Shown here one piece after another: positions 7,264 through 17,857 of a DNA stretch of 64,000 nt. Each line of letters begins with the position of its first letter. The first letter of the stretch is position 1. Position numbers and translations under genes: made by a program. The notes under the pieces were generated by a model. That model did no database searches, was not told where the DNA came from, and saw only the letters and a list, made by a program, of their open reading frames with translations. Origin of the DNA: Acidovorax radicis (GTDB lineage: Bacteria; Pseudomonadota; Gammaproteobacteria; Burkholderiales; Burkholderiaceae_C); the NCBI RefSeq assembly GCF_020510705.1, contig NZ_CP075184.1, positions 992,001 through 1,056,000 of the forward strand, in the 5' to 3' direction.

Positions 7264-8764
7264 TCGGTAGTTCTATGCGAAAAAAGGTGTGGGCGCCTTC
7301 TTCAATGAGCCGCACCCGGCCCCCATGGGCGGCCACGTATTCCTGAACGATAGACAGGCCAATGCCGGTTCCACGCGTTGCGTCGTCGGGTTGGCGGCCC
7401 CCCCGGTAGAAAGGCTCGAAGATGTGGCCCCGATCGGCCGCAGCCACACCGGGGCCCTCGTCCAAAACGTCCACCTGCACCCATCCTGCACGCTGCGAAA
7501 GGACCAGGCGCACCATGCCACCTTTGGGTGAAAAGCGGATGGCGTTCGATAGCAGGTTGCTGATGGCCGATGCCATCTTGTCCGCATCCACCTGCATTGA
7601 CACCGAGGAGCCTTCCACGACGGCTCGCAGTCCCCGGGCTTGCCACTGCAGGCGCTGGGCTTCAACTTGCGCTTCCAGCAACGCCAGCAGGTCGGTATCA
7701 CTGCGTTTGAGCTGGCGCGCCTCAAAGGCCGCCGCATTGAAACGCAGCAGTGCCTCGATTTCGTCTTGGAGCACTCGCGTGTTGTGGTGCAGAATTTGCG
7801 CGACCTCATGCTGACCAGGGTTGAGTTCTCCGGTCACACCATCCTGCAGCAGTGCCACGCCTTCGCGCAACGCTGCCAGCGGCGTTTTGAGTTCGTGCGA
7901 GACGTGGCGCAGAAAACGTGCCTTGTCCGTATCAAGCTCCTGCAGCCGAAGGCGGAGCCATTCGAGCTGCTGGCCCAGTCGACGCACGTCATCGGGGCCG
8001 GAGATCGCGATGGCTTCATCAAGCCGGTTTTCCCCCAGCCTCTGGATCGTCCGTTCCAGTCGTTTGAAGGGGCGTGCCAGCCAGATGCCCAGGGCCAGTG
8101 CGAGGACCAGGGCCAACACAATCACGCCAACCACCTGGTGCGTGACGTTGCGGCGGCTGTCTTCGATCCGGCCTTGAAGGTCCTGGTTGCGCCGCATATT
8201 GGTGTCTTGCACCGCCTGCGCGATAGCGGCATGGAGGCTATCCAATGCGACAAATTCCTCGGCGACCCGCTGCTCGTTGTCCAGCGCGAGCGAGGGTGGT
8301 GCATCAAGCAATCCTTTGACGGTATCGAGGTGAAGACGCCACTGTGTGGATTGCTCTTCGGGAATTCCGCCTTTTTGCAGTTGGTCCAGAAGCACCAATG
8401 CGTCGATGGACATCTCGTCAAAGCTGCGGCGCAATGTGGCGTCGCGCAGCACCAGTGACTGCCGGGCGGCACGCTCCAGTGCCTGGCCGCGCTGGTTCAA
8501 CCCCTGTGCAGCATTGCTCAAGGAGGCCGCTTGTGCCGTGCCGTGGCGGCTTTGAAGCATCAACTGCTCCAGCGTGTGCAGTGCCCGCAGCGAACTCACG
8601 CCCAATAGTCCGGCAATCAGCAAAAACGCCAGCAGCAGCAATTGCTGGAACGACAGGCCACTGAGCGGGCCACTGACTTTGACCGATCCCGTGTTTGGCA
8701 GGCTGCTTTCTAAAGGCATCGTGTCAGGGGTGTGCAACGCCTCACGCTGCGTGCGCTGCCTCAT
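7253..8764 (-). CDS. glrK: Sensor histidine kinase GlrK (QseE/YfhK)
   Basis: Membrane kinase for GlrR. Transmembrane segment 1 is near residues 40-62, followed by a mainly helical periplasmic sensor and transmembrane segment 2 near 210-230. A HAMP region, H-box [14 protein letters not shown] with phospho-acceptor His290, an N-box [10 protein letters not shown], and G-boxes DEGPG and GTGIGLSIV follow. Total 503 aa. The 5' end overlaps the miaB stop by 23 bases if the first ATG is used. A second in-frame ATG at 8719 (residue 16) would give 488 aa and no overlap; neither has a strong SD. Likely co-transcribed with miaB, qseG and glrR. The signal sensed cannot be read from the sequence. Confidence 0.9.
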   Translation of the reverse strand: MRQRTQREALHTPDTMPLESSLPNTGSVKVSGPLSGLSFQQLLLLAFLLIAGLLGVSSLRALHTLEQLMLQSRHGTAQAASLSNAAQGLNQRGQALERAARQSLVLRDATLRRSFDEMSIDALVLLDQLQKGGIPEEQSTQWRLHLDTVKGLLDAPPSLALDNEQRVAEEFVALDSLHAAIAQAVQDTNMRRNQDLQGRIEDSRRNVTHQVVGVIVLALVLALALGIWLARPFKRLERTIQRLGENRLDEAIAISGPDDVRRLGQQLEWLRLRLQELDTDKARFLRHVSHELKTPLAALREGVALLQDGVTGELNPGQHEVAQILHHNTRVLQDEIEALLRFNAAAFEARQLKRSDTDLLALLEAQVEAQRLQWQARGLRAVVEGSSVSMQVDADKMASAISNLLSNAIRFSPKGGMVRLVLSQRAGWVQVDVLDEGPGVAAADRGHIFEPFYRGGRQPDDATRGTGIGLSIVQEYVAAHGGRVRLIEEGAHTFFRIELPNAA

Positions 8765-10085
8765 GAGTGAGCACTTCGCCCCGCAGTGTGTAGGCTTTGG
8801 CTTCAGTGATCGTTACGTCCACCATTTGCCCCACCAGGCGAGCTTGCCCCGCGAAGTTGACCACCCGGTTGCATTCCGTGCGGCCCATGAGTTCGGTGCT
8901 GTCGCGCTTGGAGGTGCCCTCCACAAGAATGCGTTGCACCGTGCCGAGGCGGCTTTCGCTGATCGACTTGATGTTGGCATTGATGACGCCCTGCAGGTGT
9001 TGCAGGCGGCGCAGCTTCACGTCATGGGGGGTATCGTCGTGCAGCCCGGCGGCAGGTGTACCCGGGCGGGGGCTGAAGATGAAGCTGAAGCTGTTGTCAA
9101 AATGGATGTCATCGATGAGCTTCATCATCTTGTTGAAGTCTTCTTCGGTCTCGCCAGGAAAGCCCACGATGAAATCGCTGCTCATGGCCAAATCAGGGCG
9201 GATGGCGCGCAGCTTGCGCACCGTGCTCTTGTATTCCATGGCGGTGTAGCCGCGTTTCATGGCCATCAGGATGCGGTCTGAGCCGTGTTGCACCGGGAGG
9301 TGCAGGTGGCTGACCAGCTTGGGCAGCCGGGCGTAGGCGTCGATCAGCCGTGGTGTGAATTCGTTGGGGTGGCTGGTGGTGTAACGGATGCGCTCAATGC
9401 CCGGAATCTCTGCCACGTATTCGAGCAATAGCGCAAAGTCTGCGTTTTCGCTGGTGCCGCCCATCTTGCCCAGATAAGCGTTCACATTCTGGCCCAGCAG
9501 CGTCACTTCCTTGACTCCCTGGTCCGCCAGCCCTGCGACTTCCACGAGCACGTCGTCGAACGGGCGGCTCACTTCCTCACCGCGGGTGTACGGCACCACA
9601 CAGTAGCTGCAATATTTGCTGCAACCTTCCATGATCGAGACAAAGGCACTTGCGCCCTCTACCCGGGCTGGCGGCAGATGGTCGAATTTCTCGATTTCAG
9701 GAAAGCTGATGTCCACCTGCGGACGGTCTTGCCGGTCACGCTGGTTCAGCAACTCGGGCAGGCGGTGCAGGGTTTGCGGGCCGAACACCACATCGACATA
9801 GGGCGCGCGCTTGATGATCTCGGCGCCTTCCTGGCTGGCCACACATCCGCCGACGCCGATCTTCACGCCCCGTGCTTTGAGGTGTTTGATGCGGCCGAGG
9901 TCGCTGAAGACTTTTTCCTGCGCTTTTTCGCGCACCGAGCAGGTGTTGAACAGGATCAGGTCCGCCTCGTCCACGTTTTGCGTGGGTTCATAGCCCTGCG
10001 CGGCGTGCAGTACGTCGGCCATCTTGTCCGAGTCGTACTCGTTCATCTGGCAGCCGAAGGTTTTGATGAAGACTTTTTTGGCCAT
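8742..10085 (-). CDS. miaB: tRNA-2-methylthio-N6-dimethylallyladenosine synthase MiaB
   Basis: Radical SAM methylthiotransferase that adds the 2-methylthio group to i6A37 of tRNAs reading UNN codons. The N-terminal UPF0004 domain has cluster Cys at 12, 49 and 81. The radical SAM motif CSKYCSYC has Cys 155, 159 and 162. A C-terminal TRAM domain is present. The start was set at the Met of [15 protein letters not shown], which matches the family N-terminus; the frame also allows an ATG 27 bases upstream. It is 447 aa. It is the first gene of a probable miaB-glrK-qseG-glrR transcription unit. Confidence 0.96.
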   Translation of the reverse strand: MAKKVFIKTFGCQMNEYDSDKMADVLHAAQGYEPTQNVDEADLILFNTCSVREKAQEKVFSDLGRIKHLKARGVKIGVGGCVASQEGAEIIKRAPYVDVVFGPQTLHRLPELLNQRDRQDRPQVDISFPEIEKFDHLPPARVEGASAFVSIMEGCSKYCSYCVVPYTRGEEVSRPFDDVLVEVAGLADQGVKEVTLLGQNVNAYLGKMGGTSENADFALLLEYVAEIPGIERIRYTTSHPNEFTPRLIDAYARLPKLVSHLHLPVQHGSDRILMAMKRGYTAMEYKSTVRKLRAIRPDLAMSSDFIVGFPGETEEDFNKMMKLIDDIHFDNSFSFIFSPRPGTPAAGLHDDTPHDVKLRRLQHLQGVINANIKSISESRLGTVQRILVEGTSKRDSTELMGRTECNRVVNFAGQARLVGQMVDVTITEAKAYTLRGEVLTHEAAHAA

Positions 10086-10182
10086 GGCAATTCGCAAATA
10101 GCAAACAGACACCCCTGTGTTCAGGAGTGCATAAAAGGTGAATTCGTTAACGGCGCAACCGCCCAGGCGCGCCGGGACGGCG

Positions 10183-10629
10183 TTATTTCAGCGCAGAGCC
10201 CGACTCGGTCGTGATGTTCGTGATCACCGCATCACTGCCCTTGAGCGGCTTTGCGGCCTCGCCTTCGGTCAGGATCCAGGCGGCGTGAAGCATGCCGGTG
10301 CTCACCTCCAGCACATAGTTCACCTTGAAGGTCTTGCCAAGCACCGAATGCGTCATGATGAGCGTGTTCTGCGGGCTGAACAGCCGCATGCCGGGTGCAA
10401 CGCGAATAGGCTTGCCGTTGAGTTGCGCTTGTGTTGTCGTTGTGAAGGTCAACGTGCCACGCAGCGCGGCATCAGGGAACGGGCGGCTGAGGCCCAGCCC
10501 AGGCAGTGTTTGTGCCGCGGCAGGTAAAGCGGTTGCTAGCGCTCCACACGCCAGTGCTGCAAACAACAAGTGCCGCAAGCGGCTTGGAGGACGGGGACTG
10601 TATGGGGCGACGAAGAGGCAGCGGTTCAT
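10183..10629 (-). CDS. Small secreted protein of unknown function
   Basis: A 148-aa protein that I do not recognise. It has a basic N-terminus, then a signal peptide ([19 protein letters not shown]) ending near residue 39, and a mature part of about 108 residues with beta-rich composition, including [14 protein letters not shown]. No cysteines occur in the mature part and no catalytic motif is apparent. It lies alone between miaB and the tRNA-Met terminator, on the same strand as miaB and about 100 bases upstream of it, so it could share a transcript. Periplasmic location is inferred from the signal peptide. Confidence 0.75.
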   Translation of the reverse strand: MNRCLFVAPYSPRPPSRLRHLLFAALACGALATALPAAAQTLPGLGLSRPFPDAALRGTLTFTTTTQAQLNGKPIRVAPGMRLFSPQNTLIMTHSVLGKTFKVNYVLEVSTGMLHAAWILTEGEAAKPLKGSDAVITNITTESGSALK

Positions 10630-10724
10630 GGTTTACATCCAGGGGCTGAATTCGCGATTCTAGGGCAGGCCGGGAAAGAACGGCCTACGGGTTCGGGCAA
10701 ATCGCCTCAAGTGGAACTGGGAAA

Positions 10725-10763
10725 GAAAAAACCCACAGGGCGTTAGCGCGCTGTGGGTTTTTT
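10725..10763. terminator. Terminator downstream of tRNA-Met
   Basis: Arms AAAAACCCACAG and CTGTGGGTTTTT around a GC-rich loop. It directly follows the tRNA on the minus strand, and the T/A tracts make it potentially bidirectional. Confidence 0.85.
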
Positions 10764-10768
10764 GGGTT

Positions 10769-10845
10769 TGGTGGTGGTAGGTGGACTTGAACCACCGACA
10801 TCAGCATTATGAATGCTGCGCTCTAACCAACTGAGCTATACCACC
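10769..10845 (-). tRNA. tRNA-Met (anticodon CAT), elongator type
   Basis: Cloverleaf on the minus strand with acceptor GGTGGTA/TACCACC, D-arm GCTC..GAGC, anticodon stem CAGCA/TGCTG around TTCATAA (anticodon CAT) and T-arm GGTGG..CCACC. ACCA is encoded at the 3' end. The first base pair is G-C, unlike the initiator tRNA. A lysidine-type tRNA-Ile(CAT) is a less likely alternative. Confidence 0.95.
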
Positions 10846-10870
10846 GCAGTCCGATATTATAGAACAAAAT

Positions 10871-11650
10871 TTATTGGTTTGAGAAGATCGCAGCTCGTTT
10901 GTTCACGAAAGCATCCATGCCTTCCTTTTGGTCCTGCGTCGCAAACAGGGCGTGAAAGAGGCGGCGCTCAAACATCACGCCATCAGACAACGAGCCTTCG
11001 AACGCGCGGTTGACGGATTCCTTGGCGGCCATGACGGCAATCTGCGAGAACCCTGCGATGGTGATGGCTGCAGCCAGCGCCTCATCCATCATTTTTTCGT
11101 AGGGCACCACGCGGCTGACAAGGCCTGCGCGTTCCGCTTCGGTGGCATCCATCATGCGGCCCGTCAAAGCCATGTCCATGGCTTTTGATTTGCCGACAGC
11201 GCGTGGCAGGCGCTGCGTGCCGCCCGCGCCGGGGATGACGCCCAGTTTGATTTCCGGCTGGCCAAACTTGGCGTTGTCTGCCGCAATGATGAAATCGCAC
11301 ATCATCGCCAGTTCACAACCGCCTCCCAGCGCAAAGCCACTGACCGCCGCAACGACGGGCTTGCGGATGGAGCGGATCGCTTCCCAGTTGCGGGTGATGT
11401 AGTCGCCCTTGTAGGCATCGGCAAAGCTGTATTTGGCCATGGCGCCGATATCGGCTCCGGCGGCGAACGCCCTTTCACTGCCTGTCACGATCATGCAGCC
11501 GATCTTCTCATCGGCATCAAACGCCTTCAGGGCGGCCCCCAGTTCGTCCATCAACTGGTCGTTCAGTGCGTTGAGTTGCTTGGGGCGGTTGAGGGTGATG
11601 ATGCCGACCTTGTCCGCTTCAACGCGGACTTCGATGGTTTCGTAGCTCAT
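10871..11650 (-). CDS. Enoyl-CoA hydratase (crotonase family)
   Basis: Hydrates trans-2-enoyl-CoA to 3-hydroxyacyl-CoA in beta-oxidation or related acyl-CoA degradation. It has 259 aa, the typical length. The oxyanion-hole region FAAGADI and GGGCELAM are present, with both catalytic glutamates at E113 (GCELAM) and E133 (QPEIKLG), followed by PGAGGTQRL. This pattern indicates an active hydratase rather than an isomerase or pseudo-crotonase. Its start codon overlaps the stop of the upstream M61 peptidase gene as ATGA, implying translational coupling. The exact substrate is not evident; it resembles short-chain hydratases of the PaaF/Ech type. Confidence 0.93.
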   Translation of the reverse strand: MSYETIEVRVEADKVGIITLNRPKQLNALNDQLMDELGAALKAFDADEKIGCMIVTGSERAFAAGADIGAMAKYSFADAYKGDYITRNWEAIRSIRKPVVAAVSGFALGGGCELAMMCDFIIAADNAKFGQPEIKLGVIPGAGGTQRLPRAVGKSKAMDMALTGRMMDATEAERAGLVSRVVPYEKMMDEALAAAITIAGFSQIAVMAAKESVNRAFEGSLSDGVMFERRLFHALFATQDQKEGMDAFVNKRAAIFSNQ

Positions 11651-13584
11651 GAGGGCTCCTGGGTTGTGGTTCTGGTGACAGCTGAGGGAATATACCCAAC
11701 CCCGATTGGGCGAGGGGGGCAGCAGGGCGCAATGGTGTGATGGGGTGCGATCCTTACCCCAGCCAGCCAGCCTGCGAGTTTGGCGGGGTCGTTGGTGACC
11801 AGACCCATCGTGTCGGAGACTGGAGCGACCGCTGACGCACTGCTGCGCGCTTTTTTGGGTGGGTGCGTTGTGGATGCTTCGGTGGTTGTCCGATCGGTCA
11901 GGGACAACGGCAACCGCAGCAGTCGGCCGTCCCGCGCAATCAGGGCTTCCAGCGTGGTTTCCTTCCCCGCATAGAACACAACGTCATCGAGCTTGCTGAT
12001 GCGCCAACCCTGCTTTTGTACGTCGATGCCCAGCCACTCGTCGCCAGGTGCCATTCCGGCTCGTTCTGCAATCCCCCCGCGCAAGACGGACTTGATCTGC
12101 ACACCGTGGTTCTCAGTGACACGAAGCCCCAGGCGTTGGGCCAGTTGAGGTGGTTGGGCCTGCAGGGTGACCCCATGGGTGGCCAGCAGGTCCGCCAAAG
12201 GAAGGTCGTCGGTGCTGTGCACCCATCGTTCCAGCTCGGCATTGAAGGAGCGTCCGGACATTTGCTGGAGTACGTCGCGCAGGTCCGCTTCGGTCATGGG
12301 GCCGCCGTTGGTGCGCGCCCACAGTGCGCGCATCACCTCGTCCAGTGTTGTTTTGCCCTCTTTGCGCAATGTCAGGTCCAGGCACAGCGCCACAAGGCAG
12401 CCCTTGGTGTAGTAACTGACCGTTGCGTTGGGGGTGTTTTCGTCCTGCCGGTAGTATTTGACCCAGGCATCAAAGCTGGACTGGGCAACCGTCTGCACGG
12501 CGCGACCAGGCGTTTGCAGCACCTGGTTGATGATTTTTGTGATGAGCCTGAGGTACGTCGCGTCGTCAATCAGGCCGGCCCGGCGCAGCAACAAGTCGTC
12601 GTAGTAGCTGGTAAACCCTTCAAAGAACCACAGCAGCTCTGTGTGGTTTTCTCGGGTGTAGTCGTAGCTCGCAAATTCAGCGGGGCGAAGCCGCTTGACG
12701 TTCCAGGTGTGAAAGTACTCGTGGCTGATCAGGCCAAGAAGGGTGGTGTAGCCGTCGCTGGCTTTTGCCTCGCCTTGGCGCGGCAGATCGCGCCGTCCGC
12801 AGATCAGTGCGGTGGAGTTGCGGTGCTCCAACCCTCCGTATCCATCTCCTACGGCATTCAACATGAATACGTAGCTTCGAAATGGCGTTTTACCCTCTCC
12901 GTGCCAGAAGCGTATGGCGGTTTCGCAGATTTTTTGGCTGTCGGCCAAGAGGCGTTTGCCATCGAACGACGGCATGGCACCAGCCACGACAAACTGATGG
13001 GAGACGCCGCAGGCCTTGAATCGACCCATCCAGAACATGCCCATTTCTACTGGGCAATCCACGAGCTCGTCATAGTCTGAGGCGGCGTAGAGGCCGAAGC
13101 CGTTCTTGTCTGTGGCAAGGGTCCGCAGCGCCGTGGCTACCGACCATTGTGCGGTGGCGGGGGTGTTGGCAATTTCGAGGATGTGGCGTTGTTTTTCCTG
13201 ACCCCGCACTTGCAGGCACAGGCTCGTTCCGTTGAAGAAACCGCGCGATACATCCAGCCAGGCGGTCCGCACCGAGTTGTCGTAGGCGCACACCGTGTAG
13301 GAGAGCTCCAGCGGTTTGCCCGCTGCGCAGTCCACCCGCCAGCGGTGTTTGTCCAGCTGGACCAGCGTGACGTCTCGCCTGCCCTGACGCGCTTTCAGTT
13401 GCTGCAGGTTTTTTGCGAACTCTCGAATCAGGTAGCTGCCGGGGATCCAAACCGGCAGCGCTACCTCCTGCGCTGCGGCGGGCTGCAGCACCGTCAGCGT
13501 CACGGTGAACAGATGGGCGTGAAGGTCTGTGGGTTCGATGCGGTAGTGAATGTCTGCGGGCTGGATGGGGCGGGGCGTAGGCAT
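11647..13584 (-). CDS. M61 family metallopeptidase with PDZ domain (glycyl aminopeptidase-like)
   Basis: Zinc peptidase of family M61. An N-terminal beta-sandwich is followed by a gluzincin catalytic domain with HEYFHTWN (His288, Glu289, His292) and a downstream Glu in [11 protein letters not shown], the likely third zinc ligand. A PDZ domain lies near residues 480-560. There is no signal peptide, so it is probably cytoplasmic. At 645 aa it has a C-terminal tail of about 85 residues after the PDZ domain, rich in Thr, Ser, Pro and Lys and low in recognisable structure. It overlaps the enoyl-CoA hydratase start by 4 bases. The physiological substrate is unknown for most members. Confidence 0.9.
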   Translation of the reverse strand: MPTPRPIQPADIHYRIEPTDLHAHLFTVTLTVLQPAAAQEVALPVWIPGSYLIREFAKNLQQLKARQGRRDVTLVQLDKHRWRVDCAAGKPLELSYTVCAYDNSVRTAWLDVSRGFFNGTSLCLQVRGQEKQRHILEIANTPATAQWSVATALRTLATDKNGFGLYAASDYDELVDCPVEMGMFWMGRFKACGVSHQFVVAGAMPSFDGKRLLADSQKICETAIRFWHGEGKTPFRSYVFMLNAVGDGYGGLEHRNSTALICGRRDLPRQGEAKASDGYTTLLGLISHEYFHTWNVKRLRPAEFASYDYTRENHTELLWFFEGFTSYYDDLLLRRAGLIDDATYLRLITKIINQVLQTPGRAVQTVAQSSFDAWVKYYRQDENTPNATVSYYTKGCLVALCLDLTLRKEGKTTLDEVMRALWARTNGGPMTEADLRDVLQQMSGRSFNAELERWVHSTDDLPLADLLATHGVTLQAQPPQLAQRLGLRVTENHGVQIKSVLRGGIAERAGMAPGDEWLGIDVQKQGWRISKLDDVVFYAGKETTLEALIARDGRLLRLPLSLTDRTTTEASTTHPPKKARSSASAVAPVSDTMGLVTNDPAKLAGWLAGVRIAPHHTIAPCCPPRPIGVGYIPSAVTRTTTQEPS

Positions 13585-13635
13585 GGGCTTGAATCGGACT
13601 GTGGCGGTGAGGGGCGCCCCCTCGGGCGCAGTGCC

Positions 13636-14367
13636 TTAGTTCGTGGTGGCGGGGGCTTCGTTGCTGGCTTCTGCCAGGCGTTTTTCAACTTCCTGGGCGC
13701 CAATTGCGCCGGGCACCCGGGTGCCATTGGCAAAGATGACCGTCGGTGTGCCGGTGATCTTGTATTTTTTACCGAAAGCCAGATTGCGCTGCAATGCACT
13801 GGTGTCGCAGCTTGCCGCAGCGGCGTGTTTGTCCCGCACCATGTGGTCCTGCCACGCGCCCGCCTTGTCCTTGGCGCACCAGATGTTGCGCGATTTCTCG
13901 GCAGAGTCGGGGCTCAGGATGGGATACAGGAAAAGGTACACCGTGACGTTGTTCACGTTCTGCATGTCACGCTCAAATCGCTTGCAGTATCCGCAGTTGG
14001 GGTCTTCAAACACCGCCACTTTGCGTTTGCCGTCGCCCCGCACGATGGTGATGGCATCTTTGAGTGGCAAGGCGGCAAAATTCACGGCCGTCAGCTTGTT
14101 GATGCGGTCTTCCGTCAGGTTGCGGCGTGCTTTGGCATCAATGAGTTCACCCTGGATCACATAGTTGCCCTTGGCGTCTGTGTAGAACAGATCGGTGCCA
14201 ATACGCACCTCATAGAGCCCGGCCATGGGCGTTGGGCGCACTTCGTCGATTTTGTCCATCTGGGGAATGCGCTCAGCAAGTGCCTTGCGAATGTCTGCTT
14301 CCTGGGCAGTGGCGCACAAGCTCAACGTGGCTGCGGCCAGAGTCAGCAAGGTGGTGGTCAGTTTCAT
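13636..14367 (-). CDS. dsbC: DsbC-like periplasmic thiol:disulfide isomerase
   Basis: Periplasmic isomerase/reductase of the DsbC/G family that reshuffles wrong disulfides. A signal peptide (about residues 1-21, ending CATA-QEA) is followed by an N-terminal dimerisation domain and a thioredoxin-fold domain with active site CGYC (Cys125 and Cys128) and cis-Pro loop TGTPTV. A second Cys pair (near 169 and 191) probably forms the structural disulfide. The start was set at MKLTTTLL, which has GAAAG about 8 bases upstream; an ATG 15 bases further upstream is in frame. Total 243 aa. Same strand as the adjacent UbiH-type and M61 genes. Confidence 0.92.
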   Translation of the reverse strand: MKLTTTLLTLAAATLSLCATAQEADIRKALAERIPQMDKIDEVRPTPMAGLYEVRIGTDLFYTDAKGNYVIQGELIDAKARRNLTEDRINKLTAVNFAALPLKDAITIVRGDGKRKVAVFEDPNCGYCKRFERDMQNVNNVTVYLFLYPILSPDSAEKSRNIWCAKDKAGAWQDHMVRDKHAAAASCDTSALQRNLAFGKKYKITGTPTVIFANGTRVPGAIGAQEVEKRLAEASNEAPATTN

Positions 14368-14421
14368 GGTGCTTTCGTTCAATCAAAGTCTCGTGATGCG
14401 GCGGGGTGCGAAGGCGCTGCT

Positions 14422-15564
14422 TCAATACACGCCCATGGCTCGGCGGGTGATGAATTCTTTCAAAGGGCCGCTGTGCTCAAAGCCCTTCATCCCGAGATTG
14501 CGCAGCGCATGCCACGGTGCCTCTGTGCGGGAGAAAAGTTGCTGCAACCCGTCGGTAGCCAAACCCATGGTCACCAAGGCGGCCTTGCGCTCTCGCTCGT
14601 AGCGCCTGAGCAAGCGCAGATCCGCCACGCTGCGCCAGTAGTCGCGCTTGCGCAAAACATCAGCCAATGCCTGCACATCGGCCAAGCCAAGGTTGAGGCC
14701 TTGTCCAGCCAGCGGATGCACGTTGTGGGCAGCGTCGCCCGCCAGTACCCAGCTGTGAGGAGTTTTGCTTTCTGCCGGTGCGCTGCCGCACCAGCGGTCG
14801 GCTTTTGCCAGCTGTAGCGGCCATGTTGCACGGTCTGCGCACAAGGTGAGAACTCCCAGCGTGTCCTGGCTGGCGGTTTGCAGCGCCTGCGAAAACTCTT
14901 GCGCAGTCAACGCCATCAGCGCCGCCACCCGCTCCTGAGGGACTGACCACACCACCGCTACCGAGTGCCCCTGTGGCCCGTCCAGGGGCAGAAAAGCCAG
15001 AATGCCGTCGGCGCAAAACCATTGCCGGGCCACTTGCCCATGGGGGCGCTCGCAGTGCAAGCGGGTGGCGATGGCCTGCTGGGCATACGGCGTGACCTGA
15101 AAATTGACGCCGAATTCGGCGCGCGTGCTGCTGGCGCGGCCTTCACAAACGACGGTCAACGGCGCGGCGACTGGGGCGTCCAGGATCTCTACCTGGGGCT
15201 GAAAGCGCAGGGCCTCGGACAGGCGGGCTTCCAGCGCAGGCACATCAACGATCCACGCAAGCGCATCGACGCCCTGCACCATCGCGTCAAAGTGGACCGC
15301 GCCGCCCCCGTCACCCGCCACCTGCATCTGTTTGACGACGGTGGCATGTGTTGCATCGGGCCAGCTGCGCAGAGAGTCGAGCAACCCGCGCGACGCCGTG
15401 TTCAGCGCATACGCGCGCACGTCGGTTGCGGCCGCGTTGGAGGAGACTGGCGCGGGCACCAGCGCCACTTTCAGCCGGTCACGGGCCAGCAGCAGGGCGA
15501 GGGTTTTGCCCACGATGCCGCTGCCGCGTATACAGATGTCGAAGGTTTGCGCCATGAGGGTCAT
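14422..15564 (-). CDS. UbiH/UbiF/VisC-family FAD-dependent monooxygenase
   Basis: Flavin hydroxylase of the ubiquinone-biosynthesis type. The N-terminal Rossmann motif GSGIVGKT binds FAD, and the second FAD motif GDAAHNVHPLAGQGLN is the family signature. The start was placed at MTLMAQTFDICIRG because the frame upstream carries no family sequence and would run into the divergent MOSC gene; MAQTF (base 15555) is an alternative. About 380 aa, typical for the family. Which ring position it hydroxylates (UbiH, UbiF, UbiI or UbiM type) cannot be decided from sequence alone. Confidence 0.88.
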   Translation of the reverse strand: MTLMAQTFDICIRGSGIVGKTLALLLARDRLKVALVPAPVSSNAAATDVRAYALNTASRGLLDSLRSWPDATHATVVKQMQVAGDGGGAVHFDAMVQGVDALAWIVDVPALEARLSEALRFQPQVEILDAPVAAPLTVVCEGRASSTRAEFGVNFQVTPYAQQAIATRLHCERPHGQVARQWFCADGILAFLPLDGPQGHSVAVVWSVPQERVAALMALTAQEFSQALQTASQDTLGVLTLCADRATWPLQLAKADRWCGSAPAESKTPHSWVLAGDAAHNVHPLAGQGLNLGLADVQALADVLRKRDYWRSVADLRLLRRYERERKAALVTMGLATDGLQQLFSRTEAPWHALRNLGMKGFEHSGPLKEFITRRAMGVY

Positions 15565-15646
15565 TGTAGGAGGTGGCTTATGGACCCGCCGCTCAGTGCA
15601 AAATTGCGGCTTCTCCCCCATGGCCATTTTTTCAGGAGCATCTGGC

Positions 15647-16519
15647 GTGCGTTTTAACCCCGATTCCGATCTGTCCGGCACGATCGCGCGCCTGTTTGTT
15701 TACCCCGTCAAGTCGTGCGCTGGCATTGAAGTGCAGGAGGCCCATTTGACGGAAACCGGGCTGGATCTTGATCGCGCGTGGATGGTGGTGGATGCCCATG
15801 GGATGTTTCTGACCCAACGTGTCCTGCCTCGCATGGCGCTGATTCGGCCGCAGCTCAAAAGTGACGAAATGGTGCTCCGTGCTCCCGGCATGCTGGCGCT
15901 GCATGTGGCGATGGACCAGGTCGAGGCTCCAGCGACCGTGACCGTGTGGCGCGATACGGTGCCCGCATGGGACATGGGGGCCGTGGCGGCCCAGTGGTTT
16001 ACCGATTTTCTGGGGCAAGCTTGCCGACTCATTCGGTTTGACCCGGAGGTCCGGCGCCTGTCGAGCCTGGACTGGACGGGCGGGATCGAGGCACCCACCC
16101 AGTTTGCGGACGGCTTTCCCTTGCTGGTCACCAGCGAAGCCTCCATTGATGAGTTCAATGGCCGGCTTCTGGCGGCGGGCCACGCGCCGGTGGGCATTGA
16201 ACGTTTTCGTCCCAATATCGTGCTGGGCGGTGTGGGCGCGCACGACGAAGACCGGGTGGACATGGTGCGCGTGGACGTGGGCGAGCCTGAAGGTGTCCAC
16301 CTGCAGCCTGTGAAGCCCTGTGCGCGTTGCCCAATCCCCAATGTGGACCCTGCCACCGCCGAGATCGACCCATCGGTGAGCGACACGCTGCGCACCTACC
16401 GCCAGGACAAGCGCGTGGGCGGTGCCATCACCTTTGGCATGAACGCGATCGTGCGCCAGGGGGCCGGCCAGACGCTGCGTGTGGGGCAGCGTATTGCTGC
16501 TGATTTGCGGTTCGAATGA
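15647..16519 (+). CDS. MOSC domain-containing protein (YcbX-like N-terminal plus MOSC)
   Basis: An MOSC N-terminal beta-barrel (begins TIARLFVYPVKSCAG) followed by a MOSC domain with the conserved Cys motif VKPCARCPIPNVDP. The family is linked to molybdenum cofactor sulfur chemistry and, in YcbX, to detoxification of N-hydroxylated bases. YcbX also has a C-terminal 2Fe-2S domain, which is absent here, so redox partners must be separate. The start is chosen as GTG at 15647 with AGGAG 8 bases before it. An in-frame ATG at 15620 is possible. The frame remains open further upstream, but that part is antisense to the UbiH-type gene. About 290 aa. Confidence 0.88.
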   Translation: MRFNPDSDLSGTIARLFVYPVKSCAGIEVQEAHLTETGLDLDRAWMVVDAHGMFLTQRVLPRMALIRPQLKSDEMVLRAPGMLALHVAMDQVEAPATVTVWRDTVPAWDMGAVAAQWFTDFLGQACRLIRFDPEVRRLSSLDWTGGIEAPTQFADGFPLLVTSEASIDEFNGRLLAAGHAPVGIERFRPNIVLGGVGAHDEDRVDMVRVDVGEPEGVHLQPVKPCARCPIPNVDPATAEIDPSVSDTLRTYRQDKRVGGAITFGMNAIVRQGAGQTLRVGQRIAADLRFE

Positions 16520-16603
16520 CCTTGCTGGCAGTCGCCCGATGGGGGATGTGCTGGAGGGGCCGTAAAATGGGCGGTTTGTCTCCGAATCCTAGAAAGCCCT
16601 GCC

Positions 16604-17698
16604 ATGAGCCTCCAATGCGGCATCGTGGGCCTGCCCAACGTCGGCAAGTCCACTCTTTTCAACGCGCTGACCAAGGCTGGCATTGCCGCCGAGAACTATC
16701 CCTTCTGCACCATTGAGCCCAATGTGGGCGTGGTGGAAGTACCAGACCCCCGCTTGCTGCAACTCTCCGAGATCATCTCGCCCGAGCGCATCGTGCCTGC
16801 CATCGTCGAGTTTGTGGACATCGCCGGCCTGGTGGCGGGTGCCAGCCAGGGCGAAGGCCTGGGCAACCAGTTCCTGGCCCACATCCGCGAAACCGATGCC
16901 ATCGTCAATGTGGTGCGCTGCTTTGAAGACGACAACGTGATCCACGTGGCCGGTCGTGTCGACCCGATCTCTGACATCGAAGTCATCCAGACCGAGCTGT
17001 GTCTGGCCGACATGGGCACCGTGGAAAAGGCGCTCAACCGCTACACCAAGGCCGCCAAGTCGGGCAACGACAAGGACGCCGCCAAGCTGGTGGCGTTGCT
17101 CACGCGCATCCAGGCCGCGCTCAATGAAGGCAAGCCCGCGCGGTCGGTCGAGATCACCAAGGAAGAGCAGCCCCTGCTCAAGTCCCTGTGCCTGATCACG
17201 GCCAAGCCCGCGATGTTTGTCGGCAACGTGAGCGAAGATGGCTTTGAGAACAACCCCTTCCTCGACCGCCTCAAAGAATACGCCGCGAGCCAGAACGCCC
17301 CTGTGGTAGCCATCTGCGCAAAGATGGAAGCCGAGATGGCTGAAATGAGCGACGAAGACCGCGACATGTTCCTGGCCGAGATGGGCCAGAGCGAGCCGGG
17401 CCTGGCCCGCCTGATCCGTGGTGCGTTCAAGTTGCTGGGCCTGCAGACCTACTTCACCGCTGGCGTGAAGGAAGTGCGTGCCTGGACCATCCATATCGGC
17501 GACACGGCTCCCCAGGCGGCTGGCGTGATCCACGGCGATTTCGAGCGCGGCTTCATCCGCGCGCAGACCATTGCTTTTGATGACTTCATTGCCTACAAGG
17601 GCGAGCAGGGCGCCAAGGATGCGGGCAAGATGCGCGCCGAAGGCAAGGAATACGTCGTCAAGGACGGCGATGTGCTGAATTTCCTGTTCAACGTCTGA
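16604..17698 (+). CDS. ychF: Redox-regulated ATPase YchF (OLA1 family)
   Basis: Obg-related P-loop NTPase that prefers ATP and associates with ribosomes and the stress response. G1 is GLPNVGKST (residues 9-17), the G3 region is FVDIAGLV, and the usual NKxD specificity motif is replaced by NVSED, as expected for YchF. A coiled-coil helical insertion and a C-terminal TGS domain (about residues 280-363, [14 protein letters not shown]) are present. It has 364 aa, the normal length. It stands alone, followed by an intrinsic terminator. Confidence 0.97.
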   Translation: MSLQCGIVGLPNVGKSTLFNALTKAGIAAENYPFCTIEPNVGVVEVPDPRLLQLSEIISPERIVPAIVEFVDIAGLVAGASQGEGLGNQFLAHIRETDAIVNVVRCFEDDNVIHVAGRVDPISDIEVIQTELCLADMGTVEKALNRYTKAAKSGNDKDAAKLVALLTRIQAALNEGKPARSVEITKEEQPLLKSLCLITAKPAMFVGNVSEDGFENNPFLDRLKEYAASQNAPVVAICAKMEAEMAEMSDEDRDMFLAEMGQSEPGLARLIRGAFKLLGLQTYFTAGVKEVRAWTIHIGDTAPQAAGVIHGDFERGFIRAQTIAFDDFIAYKGEQGAKDAGKMRAEGKEYVVKDGDVLNFLFNV

Positions 17699-17727
17699 CC
17701 CGTGGTACGGGGCCCTGCAGCCCTGTG

Positions 17728-17751
17728 CTGAGATCGTGAAAACGTTCTCAG
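17728..17751. repeat. 24-bp palindromic repeat, copy A (upstream of rarD)
   Basis: Arms CTGAGA and TCTCAG with inner CGT/ACG around GAAA. A second near-identical element sits at 18733-18756, so the two bracket rarD. This copy lies between the ychF stop and its terminator. Confidence 0.75.
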
Positions 17752-17758
17752 GCCCCTG

Positions 17759-17793
17759 TCCCTGCACTGCCTGGCGGTTGCAGGGATTTTTTT
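17759..17793 (+). terminator. Intrinsic terminator of ychF
   Basis: Stem TCCCTGCA/TGCAGGGA with a 12-base loop, followed directly by a run of seven T. Confidence 0.88.
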
Positions 17794-17857
17794 ATGCGTC
17801 GGTGGGGCCGCTGGTGTGGCCCGCATGGTTTTCTTTTCTTTTTTTTCAACCCGTCCC

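Noticed and set aside
10769..10845. tRNA-Met as an integration site for a genomic island
   Set aside because: No integrase, no tRNA-end direct repeat and no shift in gene content nearby.
10769..10845. tRNA-Ile2 (lysidine-modified CAT anticodon)
   Set aside because: The acceptor and D-arm fit elongator tRNA-Met better, though sequence alone does not fully exclude it.
15332..15646. Upstream extension of the MOSC frame
   Set aside because: It lies opposite the UbiH-type gene and lacks family sequence; a GTG with AGGAG at 15647 fits better.
16589..17767. Minus-strand open frame over ychF
   Set aside because: Shadow of a highly conserved gene.
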